DNA of 64,000 nucleotides from Oceaniovalibus sp. ACAM 378 (lineage in GTDB: Bacteria; Pseudomonadota; Alphaproteobacteria; Rhodobacterales; Rhodobacteraceae), in assembly GCF_008085915.1 (NCBI RefSeq), contig NZ_VSJK01000010.1:62001-126000 (forward strand), read 5' to 3'. Position 1 is the stretch's first letter; every line of letters starts with the position of its first letter. The translations under genes were made by a program, and so were the position numbers. A model generated the notes under the pieces. The model saw nothing but the letters and a program-made list of their open reading frames with translations. It was not told where the DNA came from and ran no database searches. Below are positions 8,521 through 17,783 of the stretch, one piece after another.

Positions 8521-10146
8521 ATGGGCTGGATGCAAGATGAAGCCGGGCTGGAGCGTTGTGCCGCCAATCATGTGCCACTGACGCCCCTGTCTCACCTTGC
8601 CCGCGCCGCCCGCGTGTTTCCCGACCGCGAGGCGCTGGTTTACGGATCTCGCCGCTGGACCTATGCCGCCTATCACGCCGATGTGTCGCGCATGGCCGGA
8701 GGGTTGGCCGCCATGGGCATTGCACCCGGCGATGTGGTGGCAACGCTGATCCCGAACCTGCCCGGACAGGTGATCGCGCATTTTGGCGTGCCCGCCGCCG
8801 GTGCTGTGCTGAACACCATCAATATCCGGCTGGAGCCCGACACCGTCAGCTATATCCTTGGCCACGGCGGGGCAAAGATCCTGATTGCCGACAGTCAGTT
8901 CATCGCACTGGCCGAAACCGCCATTGCCACCCTGCCCGCTCCGCCGATCCTGATCGAGGTGCAGGACGATGCCGCCGGATATCCGGCCACGGGGCGGCAC
9001 ATGACCTTTGACGATCTGCTGGCGCGGGGGGCTGCCGACACCCCTTGGATCATGCCCGTGGATGAGTGGGAAAGCCTTGCGCTGAATTACACTTCGGGCA
9101 CCACGGGGCGGCCCAAGGGGGTCGTGTATCATCACCGGGGTGCGTATCTGATGACCATGGGCACGATCGTGTCCTGGCGGATGACCCTGTACCCAAGGCT
9201 GCTGACCATCGTGCCACTGTTCCATTGCAACAGCTGGAACCACACATGGATGTTGCCGGTGCTTGGCGGCTGCGTCGTCTGCTGCCGCGATGTCACCGCT
9301 ACTGCGATCTATGCCGCGCTGGCGGACGAAGGTGTGGGCTTCTTCGGCGGTGCGCCAATCGTGCTGAATCTGCTCGTCAACGCGGTTGAAACCGACCGCC
9401 GTACCTTTGCGCAACCGGTCGAGGTGTTCACCGCAGGTGCCCCACCCGCGGCGGCAACACTGGCTGCGATCGAAAAGCTGGGGTTCAACGTGACCCATGT
9501 GTACGGGCTGACCGAAACCTATGGCCATGTCACCGAATGTCTGTGGAATGACGGCGCATGGGACGACCTGAGCCTCGAAGACCGCGCCGCCCGCAAGGCG
9601 CGGCAAGGCGTCGAGATGCCGATGATGGAGCATATTACCGTCGTCGCCGAAGACATGTCCGAGGTGCCCGCCGATGCCACCACCCAAGGGGAAATCGTCA
9701 TGCGCGGCAATTCGGTGATGAAAGGGTATTATCGCGACCCCGACGCCACCGCCGAGGCCTTCAAGGGCGGCTATTTCCACTCCGGCGATCTCGCCGTGCG
9801 CCATCCCGACGGGCATATGCAGATTGTCGACCGCGCCAAGGACATCATCATCTCGGGCGGCGAAAACGTCAGTTCGGTCGAAATTGAAGGCGCGCTGATG
9901 CATCACCCTGCCGTTTCTCTCTGTGCTGTGGTGGCGCAGCCAGACGACCGCTGGGGCGAAGTGCCCTGTGCCTTTATCGAACTGAAACGAGATGCGGTGG
10001 TTGATGCGGACGAGTTGATCGCCTTCGTCCGTACCCGTCTGGCGGGGTTCAAGGTGCCCAAGCGGGTGGTTTTCGGCGAATTACCCAAGACGTCCACCGG
10101 AAAGATCCAGAAATTCGAACTGCGTGCGCAGGCCAGAACGCTTTGA
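8521..10146 (+). CDS. Acyl-CoA synthetase (AMP-forming)
   Basis: 541 residues of the ANL superfamily. The AMP-binding P-loop motif is YTSGTTGRPKG (about residues 190-200), the YGLTETYG motif follows near residue 330, the hinge region contains HSGDLAVRHPDG and DRAKDIIISGGENVSS, and the C-terminal catalytic lysine lies in TSTGKIQK. It activates a carboxylic acid to its CoA thioester through an acyl-adenylate. The N-terminal sequence resembles the medium-chain or aryl acyl-CoA synthetases common in roseobacters, but the substrate is not determinable by eye. GGGAG precedes the ATG. It is divergent from the EamA-sulfotransferase pair. Confidence 0.92.
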   Translation: MGWMQDEAGLERCAANHVPLTPLSHLARAARVFPDREALVYGSRRWTYAAYHADVSRMAGGLAAMGIAPGDVVATLIPNLPGQVIAHFGVPAAGAVLNTINIRLEPDTVSYILGHGGAKILIADSQFIALAETAIATLPAPPILIEVQDDAAGYPATGRHMTFDDLLARGAADTPWIMPVDEWESLALNYTSGTTGRPKGVVYHHRGAYLMTMGTIVSWRMTLYPRLLTIVPLFHCNSWNHTWMLPVLGGCVVCCRDVTATAIYAALADEGVGFFGGAPIVLNLLVNAVETDRRTFAQPVEVFTAGAPPAAATLAAIEKLGFNVTHVYGLTETYGHVTECLWNDGAWDDLSLEDRAARKARQGVEMPMMEHITVVAEDMSEVPADATTQGEIVMRGNSVMKGYYRDPDATAEAFKGGYFHSGDLAVRHPDGHMQIVDRAKDIIISGGENVSSVEIEGALMHHPAVSLCAVVAQPDDRWGEVPCAFIELKRDAVVDADELIAFVRTRLAGFKVPKRVVFGELPKTSTGKIQKFELRAQARTL

Positions 10147-10282
10147 TACCCGCTTGCGTGGAGCCGAACCGTAATTGGCCGCGCAGCCAGCGCCGCAAGC
10201 GATTGGCACCCGGGACACGATGCCCTAATGTCCGCCGCAATAATGACAGTGAGGCGGACGCCACGACCCGCCCGGCAGGTAC

Positions 10283-11299
10283 ATGACAGCGCTAAAGGAC
10301 TTTGATCGGCTTGAATCGACAGGCATCTGGCACGCGGGGCCCGATGCCCAGCGTCGTGACGTCGTGGTGTCGGTGGGCGATGCGACGCTGGCAATCTTCG
10401 ACATGAACGACCGGGCACTGACCCACTGGTCGCTGGCGGCGCTCGAACGGCTGAACCCCGGCATCCGCCCTGCCGTGTTTACCCCCGGTGCCGATGCAGA
10501 CGAACGGCTGGAGCTGGACGACGATACGATGATCGACGCCATCGAAAAAGTGCGCCGCGTGGTGGAAAGAAACCGCCCCCGGCGCGGGCGTCTGCGCTAT
10601 TATATCACCGCCGGATCGCTGGCAGTGGTCGCCGGACTGGCGATCTTCTGGCTGCCCGGCGCGATGATCCGCCACACGATCATGGTGGTGCCGCCCGCCG
10701 TGCGCGCCTATATCGGGGCGCAGTTGCTCGAGACAATCCAGCGGGTTGCGGGCCGTCCCTGCGCCGCACCGGATGGTACTGATACGCTCAACACCCTGGC
10801 GGCCCGGCTGCTGCCGGATCGCAAGGTGCGACTGATCGTGCTGTCGCGCGGCGTCGCATCGTCGGAACATCTGCCCGGCGGTTACATCCTGCTGAACCGC
10901 GCATTGATCGAGGATTTCGAAGGCCCCGCCCCCGTCGCCGGTTTCATTCTGGCCGAAGATGAACGCGCCCGCGTCCTTGACCCGCTGGAACGGCTGTTGC
11001 TGACCACCGGAACGTTTTCCGCGTTCCGCCTGCTGATCAGCGGCCGGATGGACGTCGAAACGCTTGAATCCTATGCCGAAGCGCTGCTGATCCAACCGCC
11101 CGCGCCATTGGAACCGGAAGACCTTCTTGAGCGGTTCCGGTTGGCCGAGGTGGGATCGACCGCCTATGCCTATGCCCGGGATATCACCGGCGAGGCGACC
11201 CTGCCGCTGATCGAAGGCGATCCAATGGCGGGCCGCGAAGGGCGGATCATTCTGACCGATGGCCAGTGGGTCACGCTTCAGGGGATCTGCGGCGAGTGA
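10283..11299 (+). CDS. Membrane protein with a degenerate M48-like domain
   Basis: 338 residues. A soluble N-terminal part (1-105) is followed by one transmembrane segment at about residues 106-125. The C-terminal half resembles M48 peptidases: the EHLPGGYILLNRALI segment (about 195-210) matches the LPGG-Y-x-x-x-x-x-G-L-L stretch that precedes the zinc helix in M48 enzymes. The following helix, where HExxH should stand, reads GFILAEDERARV. No HExxH motif exists in the protein, so it is unlikely to be an active metallopeptidase. It starts 136 bases after the acyl-CoA synthetase and could be a distal member of its transcript. The M48 relationship is my reading of motifs and needs a profile search. 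Confidence 0.62.
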   Translation: MTALKDFDRLESTGIWHAGPDAQRRDVVVSVGDATLAIFDMNDRALTHWSLAALERLNPGIRPAVFTPGADADERLELDDDTMIDAIEKVRRVVERNRPRRGRLRYYITAGSLAVVAGLAIFWLPGAMIRHTIMVVPPAVRAYIGAQLLETIQRVAGRPCAAPDGTDTLNTLAARLLPDRKVRLIVLSRGVASSEHLPGGYILLNRALIEDFEGPAPVAGFILAEDERARVLDPLERLLLTTGTFSAFRLLISGRMDVETLESYAEALLIQPPAPLEPEDLLERFRLAEVGSTAYAYARDITGEATLPLIEGDPMAGREGRIILTDGQWVTLQGICGE

Positions 11300-11325
11300 T
11301 CCCAGCGGCGGGGATCACTCGGGCC

Positions 11326-12561
11326 TTAATTGCGCAGGAATGCATCCGCGAACCCGGCGCGATGCACCGATGACAGGGCCGATTGCGCCTGTGACGGATT
11401 GGGGAACGGTCCTGCCAGAACAATCTGCAACGCCCGTCCGCCCCGGTTGACCGCACCGATCTGCACCGGCAATCCGGCGCGCTGCAATCGGGCCGCCGTC
11501 GCATTGGCGTTGGAGCCCTGTGCAAATGTACCCACCTGCACAAACCGTCCGACCACCCCTTGAGGAGCCGGGCGAGCGACCGCATTGACCGGTTGTTTTG
11601 CTGCCACGACTGCGGGTTGGCGCGGCGCGGGGGATTTCGACGAAAGAACCGTCTTCCCGGTGGTCGGTGACACGCTCAGCCGGTCTTTGGCGACGATAAA
11701 CCTGTCACCTCCACCAGTGCGCACCACAATATGCTGTCCGCCTGCAAGATCGCGTTGCTGCTTGGCGTAATCCGTATAGGGGAAGACCAGATAGTTATAT
11801 TCGCGCGTCATGTCGCGCCCGGTTTCATCGACCAGTCGGCGGGGCACAGTCTGGGTCCAGATCAATGCGGTCTGCAACGCGCCCTGCAATGTTTGTTTGC
11901 CCCTGTCGGGATTCAACCGCCCGTCATCCCACGCCGGGCGGTACCCTTTGGGCACGCGCACCTGACCAACCGGCGGCGCGGTCAGCACCTGCCCCTCGTA
12001 CAGTCCCGCAGCGCGGATCGCGGCGGGGGCCGCAACAGGTGCGGGCGTCGCATCGGGGGCAAGGATCTGTGGCTTCTGCCCGTGGCTGCCTGCGCGAACG
12101 GAACCAACCGCTTTGTTCAGGGGGATCGGGTGATGCACCAAGCCCGCAGTGGGACGCGCAGCGACGGGTGCAGGCGTCGGGGCATGGGTCATCGACGGCC
12201 GGACCGGTTTGACCACGTTCGGGGCACGAACCGGGGCGGCAGGTGCCGCGGCAATACGCGGTGCCGGATCGGGGATCACCGGCAGGTCGGCAATGGCACT
12301 GCCAGCCAATGAAGGCTTGAACCCACAAAGCGCGCTGCGCTTGCGCGTGACCCGGGGAATCCATGTGATTGCACCGTCGATCCCGGCACGGATGAACACA
12401 CATCCCTTGCTGTCGACATATTGGTGCCCATTGAATGACTCGGGCGGAAATTCAGCAGGTTGCAGATTGTCCACCGATTGCGCAATCGCCGGCGGCACCG
12501 GCAAAAAGGTAAACGCGGATACGCCAAGCAGCAGCGCGAAAATGGTCGTCTTCGGTGTCAT
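11326..12561 (-). CDS. SPOR-domain protein, secreted
   Basis: 411 residues. MTPKTTIFALLLGVSAF and the following hydrophobic stretch form a signal peptide with likely cleavage after AIA. The middle is Ala/Pro-rich and low in complexity (about 100-190), typical of a periplasmic linker. The last 75 residues form a SPOR domain (RFVQVGTFAQGSNANA, then LQIVLAGPFPNPSQAQ), which binds denuded peptidoglycan at division sites. The start at 12561 has GGGGGCA upstream; in-frame codons before it do not look like a signal peptide. A four-cysteine-poor N-domain (CVFIRAG, LCGFKPS) contains a conserved-looking Cys pair. Expected location: periplasm, septal wall. Confidence 0.85.
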   Translation of the reverse strand: MTPKTTIFALLLGVSAFTFLPVPPAIAQSVDNLQPAEFPPESFNGHQYVDSKGCVFIRAGIDGAITWIPRVTRKRSALCGFKPSLAGSAIADLPVIPDPAPRIAAAPAAPVRAPNVVKPVRPSMTHAPTPAPVAARPTAGLVHHPIPLNKAVGSVRAGSHGQKPQILAPDATPAPVAAPAAIRAAGLYEGQVLTAPPVGQVRVPKGYRPAWDDGRLNPDRGKQTLQGALQTALIWTQTVPRRLVDETGRDMTREYNYLVFPYTDYAKQQRDLAGGQHIVVRTGGGDRFIVAKDRLSVSPTTGKTVLSSKSPAPRQPAVVAAKQPVNAVARPAPQGVVGRFVQVGTFAQGSNANATAARLQRAGLPVQIGAVNRGGRALQIVLAGPFPNPSQAQSALSSVHRAGFADAFLRN

Positions 12562-12647
12562 CAAGTGCCCCCACACATTGAATTTCACCGAATATCGCAG
12601 TGACACCCGGTGCCGTAAAGCCAATTCTCCCTCTGCGTCCCGATCGC

Positions 12648-13280
12648 CTATTTCGTCCCGAACATCCGGTCGCCCGCATCGCCCAGTCCCGGAACGATAT
12701 AGCCTTTTTCGTTCAGCCGTTCATCCAGCGCCGCCGTGACAATCGGCACATCGGGATGCGCCTCTTTCATCCGCGCCACGCCTTCGGGTGCGGCCAGCAG
12801 ACACAGAAACCGGATATCGCGCGCCCCCGCCTTTTTCAGCAGATCAACGGCGGCCACCGACGAATTGCCCGTCGCCAGCATCGGATCGACCGCGATCACC
12901 AAACGCTCGTTCAGTTCCGACGGCAGCTTGCAGTAATACTCCACCGGCTGAAGCGTTTCTTCATCGCGGTAAAGTCCAACAAAGCCCACACGGGCCGAGG
13001 GCACCAACTCGAGAATGCCGTCCAGCAGTCCGTTACCCGCCCGCAAGATCGACACCAGCGCCAGCTTGCGCCCGTCCAGCACCGGCGCGTCCATCTCGCA
13101 CATGGGCGTTTCGATCCGCCGCGTGGTCATCGCCAGATTGGCAGTGATCTCATAGGCCAGAAGTTGGCTGATCTCGCGCAAAAGCTGACGAAATACGGCG
13201 GTCGAGGTGTCCTTGTCGCGCATGATTGTGAGCTTGTGCTGCACCAGCGGGTGGCGGACGATTGTCAGGTGATCGGTCAT
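12648..13280 (-). CDS. upp: Uracil phosphoribosyltransferase
   Basis: 210 residues, exactly the usual UPRT length, starting [17 protein letters not shown]. The PRPP-binding loop is [14 protein letters not shown], and the C-terminal uracil-binding region [18 protein letters not shown] is intact. It converts uracil and PRPP to UMP. It is the last gene of the nucleoside-salvage operon, with its ATG overlapping the add stop by four bases. Uracil released by the upstream cytidine deaminase and phosphorylase steps would be recaptured here. Confidence 0.97.
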   Translation of the reverse strand: MTDHLTIVRHPLVQHKLTIMRDKDTSTAVFRQLLREISQLLAYEITANLAMTTRRIETPMCEMDAPVLDGRKLALVSILRAGNGLLDGILELVPSARVGFVGLYRDEETLQPVEYYCKLPSELNERLVIAVDPMLATGNSSVAAVDLLKKAGARDIRFLCLLAAPEGVARMKEAHPDVPIVTAALDERLNEKGYIVPGLGDAGDRMFGTK

Positions 13281-14263
13281 GGCTGTTCCAGTTTCTTGGC
13301 AATGGCTTTGCGGGTGGGTTCGTCGCAAAAAGCGGCGGCCAGCGCGGTTTGTTCGACTTCGGTGAATATTTCTTCTTCCCAGCCGAACGTCTCGGCAAGC
13401 CGGTCATACTCATGCGTCATCGTGGTGTGAAAGAACGGCGGATCGTCGGTGGATACGGTCACCTTCACCCCCCGTTCGCGTAGTTTTTCGATCGGGTGGT
13501 CGCGCCAGCTTGGGTAAACGCCCAGGGCGATATTCGATCCCGGGCAGACCTCAAGCACGATGCCTTTTTCGGCCAGCCGGTCGACCAGGGCCAGATCCTC
13601 GATGGCGCGCACACCATGGCCGATGCGCGTAACCTTGAGGTGGTCCAGCACGTCCTGCACGGATTGCGGCCCGCCCCATTCGCCCGCATGGGCGGTCAGG
13701 TGCAAACCCGCCTCGCGCGCCATGTCAAAGCCCCAGGCAAAATCCTTGGGGTGGCCCGACATCTCGTCGCCACCAATGCCCAACCCGACGATGAATGCAC
13801 CCGCTGTTTCCGCCGCGCAAAAGGCGGTTTGGCGGGCTTTTTCAGGGCCGAAATGGCGGATCGGCGTGACAATGCCGCGCAGAACAATGCCCTCTGCCGT
13901 TTCGGCGGCGGCTGCCGCCTCGGTCATCGCATGCAGGTATTCGCGCCATGCGCCCAGATCGCGCCCGCCGCAGAAATCCGGCGACAGGAAGGTTTCGCAA
14001 TATACCACCCCATGCGCCGCGCTTTGCTCCAGAACCGCAGTGACCAGACGTGCGTAATCCCGCGGCGTGGTCAAAACGCTTGTCGCAGCTTCGTACACCC
14101 GCAGGAAATCGCCAAAATCGGCGAACCGATAATTGCCGCGATCATCGAAAATCTTTGAGATGTCGATTCGCTTTTCCTGCGCGAGACCACGGATAAACGC
14201 CGGTGGCGCCGCCCCTTCCAGATGCAGGTGCAGTTCGATCTTGGGCCGGGATGACAGGGTCAC
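13277..14263 (-). CDS. add: Adenosine deaminase
   Basis: 328 residues from a GTG start that is preceded by GGAAGGAG and overlaps the deoB stop by four bases (GTGA). Zinc ligands His12 and His14 stand in ELHLHLEG, a third in [11 protein letters not shown], and the catalytic and zinc Asp pair in VSTDDPPFF. It deaminates adenosine and deoxyadenosine to the inosine forms. Its product can be split by phosphorylases, with the pentose-1-phosphate passing to DeoB. The family also includes adenine deaminases and 6-aminodeoxyfutalosine deaminases; nucleoside-operon context favours adenosine. Confidence 0.93.
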   Translation of the reverse strand: MTLSSRPKIELHLHLEGAAPPAFIRGLAQEKRIDISKIFDDRGNYRFADFGDFLRVYEAATSVLTTPRDYARLVTAVLEQSAAHGVVYCETFLSPDFCGGRDLGAWREYLHAMTEAAAAAETAEGIVLRGIVTPIRHFGPEKARQTAFCAAETAGAFIVGLGIGGDEMSGHPKDFAWGFDMAREAGLHLTAHAGEWGGPQSVQDVLDHLKVTRIGHGVRAIEDLALVDRLAEKGIVLEVCPGSNIALGVYPSWRDHPIEKLRERGVKVTVSTDDPPFFHTTMTHEYDRLAETFGWEEEIFTEVEQTALAAAFCDEPTRKAIAKKLEQP

Positions 14264-15456
14264 AAAAAGCTCCTTCCGCGCGGGGCGGTTATGCCCAGAT
14301 GGGCCGCGACGCTGGCAGCGACATCGACAAATGCGCAATGTCCGATCTCGCCCGCGTTGAATTCAGGTCCGGCAACCAGCACCGGAACCCGCTCGCGGGT
14401 ATGTTCGGTACCGCGCCATGTGGGGTCGTTGCCATGATCGGCGGTGATCAGCAATATGTCGTCGCTGCGAAGGCGCGCCAACAGCCCGGAAAGGGCTGCG
14501 TCAAACCACTCAAGATGCCGGGCATAACCGGCCACATCGCGCCGATGGCCATAGACACTGTCGAATTCCACAAAATTGGCAAAAATCAGCGATTTATCAT
14601 CGGCAGTGTCGATGCGCCGTGCCAGAGCTTCCAGCAGGGTCGCATCGTCACCCTTGTCGGATGTGTCGATTCCCTGCATGGAAAATATATCGCCGATCTT
14701 GCCCACTCCATGCACCCGGCCCCCCGCCGCCTGCACCCAGTCGCACAATCCCGGTTCGGGCAGCGCCATGGCAAAGTCGCGGCGGTGCGGCGTGCGGATA
14801 AATTCGCCGGTTTCCCCGATGAAAGGCCGCGCGATGACCCGGCCCACCCGCATGGCATGCAACACCGGCGCCAGCGTTTTGCACAGGCCATGCAGCCGCT
14901 CCAGCCCGAACACCTCTTCGTGGGCGGCAATCTGAAACACGCTGTCCGCGGAAGTATAGCAGATCGGCCAGCCGGTTTTCACATGTTCGTCGCCCAGCCG
15001 GTCAATGATCAGAGTTCCCGAGGCATGGCAGTTGCCCAGAATGCCATCGGTGCCCGCCATTGCACAGACTTGCGCCACCAGATCGGGCGCGAAGGCGGGG
15101 TCGGTGTCGGGAAAATAGGTCCAGTCCCATGGCACCGGAACGCCTGCCAGTTCCCAATGGCCCGAGGGCGTGTCCTTGCCCCGCGACACTTCGGTCGCAG
15201 CGCCCCAACGGCCCGCCGGCGTGGCACTCAGCCCCGGGGTTTCATCGCCCGAGGCAAGGCGCACTGCCGCCCCCAGCCCCAGCGCGTCGAGATTGGGAAG
15301 ATGCAGCGGACCTCTGCGCCCGTCATCGGCCCGCCCCGCAGCACACTCCTGCGCGATATGGGCCAGCGTATTGGCACCCGCATCGCCAAAGTCGGCGGCA
15401 TCGGGGGCACCGCCGCAGCCGACGGAATCCAGAACAATCAGGATGGCACGGGGCAT
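14260..15456 (-). CDS. deoB: Phosphopentomutase
   Basis: 398 residues, an alkaline-phosphatase-superfamily metalloenzyme. The first metal site is ILIVLDSVGCGGAPDA (Asp10), and the C-terminal site is ITADHGNDPTWRGTEHTRE. It interconverts (deoxy)ribose-1-phosphate and the 5-phosphate, feeding deoxyribose-phosphate aldolase or the pentose phosphate pathway. The ATG overlaps the deoA stop by one base (TGATG) and the stop overlaps the add GTG by four bases. No deoC is seen in the window. Confidence 0.97.
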   Translation of the reverse strand: MPRAILIVLDSVGCGGAPDAADFGDAGANTLAHIAQECAAGRADDGRRGPLHLPNLDALGLGAAVRLASGDETPGLSATPAGRWGAATEVSRGKDTPSGHWELAGVPVPWDWTYFPDTDPAFAPDLVAQVCAMAGTDGILGNCHASGTLIIDRLGDEHVKTGWPICYTSADSVFQIAAHEEVFGLERLHGLCKTLAPVLHAMRVGRVIARPFIGETGEFIRTPHRRDFAMALPEPGLCDWVQAAGGRVHGVGKIGDIFSMQGIDTSDKGDDATLLEALARRIDTADDKSLIFANFVEFDSVYGHRRDVAGYARHLEWFDAALSGLLARLRSDDILLITADHGNDPTWRGTEHTRERVPVLVAGPEFNAGEIGHCAFVDVAASVAAHLGITAPRGRSFL

Positions 15457-16760
15457 CAGGGCAACCTTTCGTGAATCAGCGACGGCAGGGTGGGCATTGC
15501 GCCGATGGTGATGGCCGCCTGCACCGACACCACCGCCCGGTCGGCGGCGGCATCATCGGCAGCATGGACAATGGCCAGCGGATCGCCCTTACGGATGGTA
15601 TCGCCCAATCGCACCACATTCGAAAGACCCACAGCGGGGTTGATGGCGTCAGTTTCGACCAGCCGCCCACCGCCCAACCGCACCACCGCCATGCCCAGCG
15701 CGACTCCGTCAATGTCGGCGACATATCCGTTATCGGCGGCTGGCACGGCGCGCTGCACCGGGGCGGCCGGCAGGTGATCGCGCCAGCGCGCCGCGAAATC
15801 CACCGGTCCGCCAAGACCCGCGACCATCCGCGCGAACCGTTCCAGCGCACGCCCGTCGGCCAGTGTCGCGGCGAGCCTCGCCTTGGCCGCGTCTTCGTCA
15901 TCCGCCTGCCCTGCCAGCACCAGCAGAGCCGCCCCCAGCGCCAGCGTAATCCGGGCCAGCGGCGTGTCCTGCGCGCCTTCCAGTACGCGCATCACCTCGC
16001 GGATCTCCAATGCGTTGCCCAGCGCGGGCGCAAGCGGCTGGTTCATGTCGGTGATCAGCGCCGTCGCAGCACATCCGGCCCCGGTCGCCACATCGACCAA
16101 CCGCCGCGCCAACTCGCGAGCCGCCTTTGGCGACGCCATAAAAGCGCCCGATCCGACCTTCACGTCCAGCACCAGCGCACCGATGCCGCCAGCCAGCTTT
16201 TTTGACAGGATCGAGGCGGTGATCAGGTCGATACTGTCCACCGTCGCCGTCACGTCGCGCACGGCATAAAGCCGCTTGTCGGCGGGCGCGATCCGCCCTG
16301 TGGCCGACACGATCGCACAGCCGACATCGCCGGTGATGGCGCGAAACCGCGTCTCATCTACCGCACAGCCGACACCCGGAATCGCCTCGAGTTTATCCAG
16401 CGTGCCGCCCGAATGGCCCAGACCTCGCCCCGAGATCATCGGAACGTAACACCCGAGCGCCGCCAGCGCCGGGGCCAGGATCAGCGACACAGGGTCACCA
16501 ACACCGCCTGTCGAATGTTTGTCGACCACCGGACCGGGCAGATCCCACGACAGGACATCGCCGCTGTCGCGCATTCCGAGGGTCAGCGCGACACAGCCCG
16601 CCTCGCCCAGCCCGTACAGGCAGGCGGCCATGGCGAATGCGCCCGCCTGTGCATCGCTGACCCGCCCATCGGCCAGTCCGGCGGCAAACCCGCGCAGGGC
16701 ATCGCCGTCGGGCATTCTGCCCGCCCGCAGGTCGGCGATGACGGTGCGGGCCTCCATCAT
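15456..16760 (-). CDS. deoA: Thymidine phosphorylase
   Basis: 434 residues. The glycine-rich phosphate-binding motif VVDKHSTGGVGDPVSL lies near residue 80, with the family GRGLGHSGGTLDKLE signature following. It phosphorolyses thymidine or deoxyuridine to the base and deoxyribose-1-phosphate, the substrate of DeoB. There is no space between the cdd stop and this ATG (TGAATG). Two ATG codons in tandem begin the frame, so the start is uncertain by one codon. Confidence 0.97.
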   Translation of the reverse strand: MMEARTVIADLRAGRMPDGDALRGFAAGLADGRVSDAQAGAFAMAACLYGLGEAGCVALTLGMRDSGDVLSWDLPGPVVDKHSTGGVGDPVSLILAPALAALGCYVPMISGRGLGHSGGTLDKLEAIPGVGCAVDETRFRAITGDVGCAIVSATGRIAPADKRLYAVRDVTATVDSIDLITASILSKKLAGGIGALVLDVKVGSGAFMASPKAARELARRLVDVATGAGCAATALITDMNQPLAPALGNALEIREVMRVLEGAQDTPLARITLALGAALLVLAGQADDEDAAKARLAATLADGRALERFARMVAGLGGPVDFAARWRDHLPAAPVQRAVPAADNGYVADIDGVALGMAVVRLGGGRLVETDAINPAVGLSNVVRLGDTIRKGDPLAIVHAADDAAADRAVVSVQAAITIGAMPTLPSLIHERLP

Positions 16761-17153
16761 TCAGGTGTTGTCCATATGCGCGGCACTAAAGGCACCCGGC
16801 AGCAGTTCAGCCACCGTCACCGTTTCGGCCAGCCCGCCCGTGGTCGCCATGGTGACCGGCACGTCACCCCGGGCGAATTCAGCCAGTTTCTGTCGGCAGC
16901 CGCCACAGGGGGGCACCGGCAAAGGACTGTCGGCGATCACATAGGCCCCGGCGATCACCCGTTCTCCGGCAGCGACCATGGCGGCGATTGCCCCCGCTTC
17001 GGCGCAGGTGCCTTCGGGATAGGCGACGTTTTCGACATTGCAGCCGACAAAGACGGCACCCGAGGCCGTGCGGATCGCCGCCCCCACCTTGAACCCGGAA
17101 TAGGGCGCATGTGCATTCTCTCGCGCCTGCCGCGCGGCGGTTTTCAGGCTCAT
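16761..17153 (-). CDS. cdd: Cytidine deaminase
   Basis: 130 residues, the length of the homotetrameric zinc cytidine deaminases. Zinc ligands are Cys50 (TCAEAGA, with catalytic Glu52) and the pair Cys83 and Cys86 (PCGGCRQ). It deaminates cytidine and deoxycytidine to uridine forms that DeoA can split. The start MSLKTAAR was preferred over a 24-residue upstream extension. It is the first gene of the operon cdd-deoA-deoB-add-upp, so the operon promoter should lie in the 17154-17285 gap. Confidence 0.95.
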   Translation of the reverse strand: MSLKTAARQARENAHAPYSGFKVGAAIRTASGAVFVGCNVENVAYPEGTCAEAGAIAAMVAAGERVIAGAYVIADSPLPVPPCGGCRQKLAEFARGDVPVTMATTGGLAETVTVAELLPGAFSAAHMDNT

Positions 17154-17243
17154 TCCAGCCTCCCTTGATGATCCTTCAGGCATGGTGCCCGCTGCCCATG
17201 TGGCGCGCAAGGGGAACCCGCCCAACCACCAGACGTTATCCTT

Positions 17244-17275
17244 TTGACACCCCGAAATGTACAGGAAATGTATAG
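17244..17275 (+). promoter_or_regulatory. TTGACA box with tandem 11-bp repeat before the DUF3072 gene
   Basis: TTGACA at 17244-17249 is followed by two adjacent copies of an eleven-base unit, GAAATGTACAG (17254-17264) and GAAATGTATAG (17265-17275). The second copy runs into the ribosome binding site. The first contains the palindrome TGTACA. It could be a promoter with an overlapping operator, but no -10 box at a standard spacing stands out. Confidence 0.3.
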
Positions 17276-17285
17276 GAGACGCGAC

Positions 17286-17486
17286 ATGCCCGTCGACGAA
17301 ACCACTCCAATCGCCGCTAAAGCATCCATCGGAGCGATCCCGGTCTCCGACCCACAGGGAAGCGAACCGATGACCATCAAGCAGTCCGCATTGCTGCGCG
17401 CATTGTGCAATAAACGCGGCGAGAAATACGACGACGGCCTGACCCGCGCCGAAGCACAGGAACTAATCGACACACTGCGCGACTGA
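17286..17486 (+). CDS. DUF3072-domain protein
   Basis: 66 residues starting MPVDETTPIAAKAS, with TAGGAG upstream of the ATG. The C-terminal 40 residues match the DUF3072 pattern: EPMTIKQSALLRALCNKRGE, then a Leu-Thr-x-Ala-Glu-Ala segment (DGLTRAEAQELIDTL). Proteins of this family are small and uncharacterised; the motif resembles short helical modules also found at the ends of actinobacterial proteins. The N-terminal 25 residues are probably disordered. It stands alone, divergent from cdd and 297 bases ahead of maeB. Confidence 0.72.
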   Translation: MPVDETTPIAAKASIGAIPVSDPQGSEPMTIKQSALLRALCNKRGEKYDDGLTRAEAQELIDTLRD

Positions 17487-17498
17487 CACACAGCCACC

Positions 17499-17570
17499 GA
17501 CACATCACCCGAGACCCACTGGTGTTGGCACATTGCCCGACTGCCACATTGCGCGAATGGGTGACGTGTC
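17499..17570. repeat. Long inverted repeat between the DUF3072 gene and maeB
   Basis: GACACATCACCC at 17499-17510 pairs with GGGTGACGTGTC at 17559-17570 with one mismatch in twelve. The 48-base interior contains a smaller GGCA/TGCC pairing. It could form a structured 3' end for the DUF3072 transcript or a leader element for maeB. The remainder of the 17487-17783 gap holds an 8-bp tandem repeat and nothing else recognisable. Confidence 0.45.
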
Positions 17571-17635
17571 TCTGGCCCAACACCGCAACAGCGTCTTTTT
17601 CGACACCAACATGGCCGTGAACACGGCACACAGAT

Positions 17636-17664
17636 ACCCGGCCACCCGGCCACCCGGCCACCCG
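17636..17664. repeat. 8-bp microsatellite upstream of maeB
   Basis: The unit GCCACCCG is present three times in perfect tandem (17641-17664), preceded by a partial copy (ACCCG). It lies about 120 bases before the maeB start. Copy number could vary between strains by slippage. Confidence 0.7.
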
Positions 17665-17783
17665 GAACTTACAAATGGCCCCGCATGCCCCCGAACGGAG
17701 TCCTGCCTGGGATCACCGTTTGACAAGTGGCGCTGATCCGCTGGATATGGTCGAACGCCCGACCACATCCGAAAGGCCCCACG

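Noticed and set aside
14203-15474. 423-codon plus-strand frame opposite deoB
   Set aside because: Shadow of deoB, which has both metal-binding motifs.
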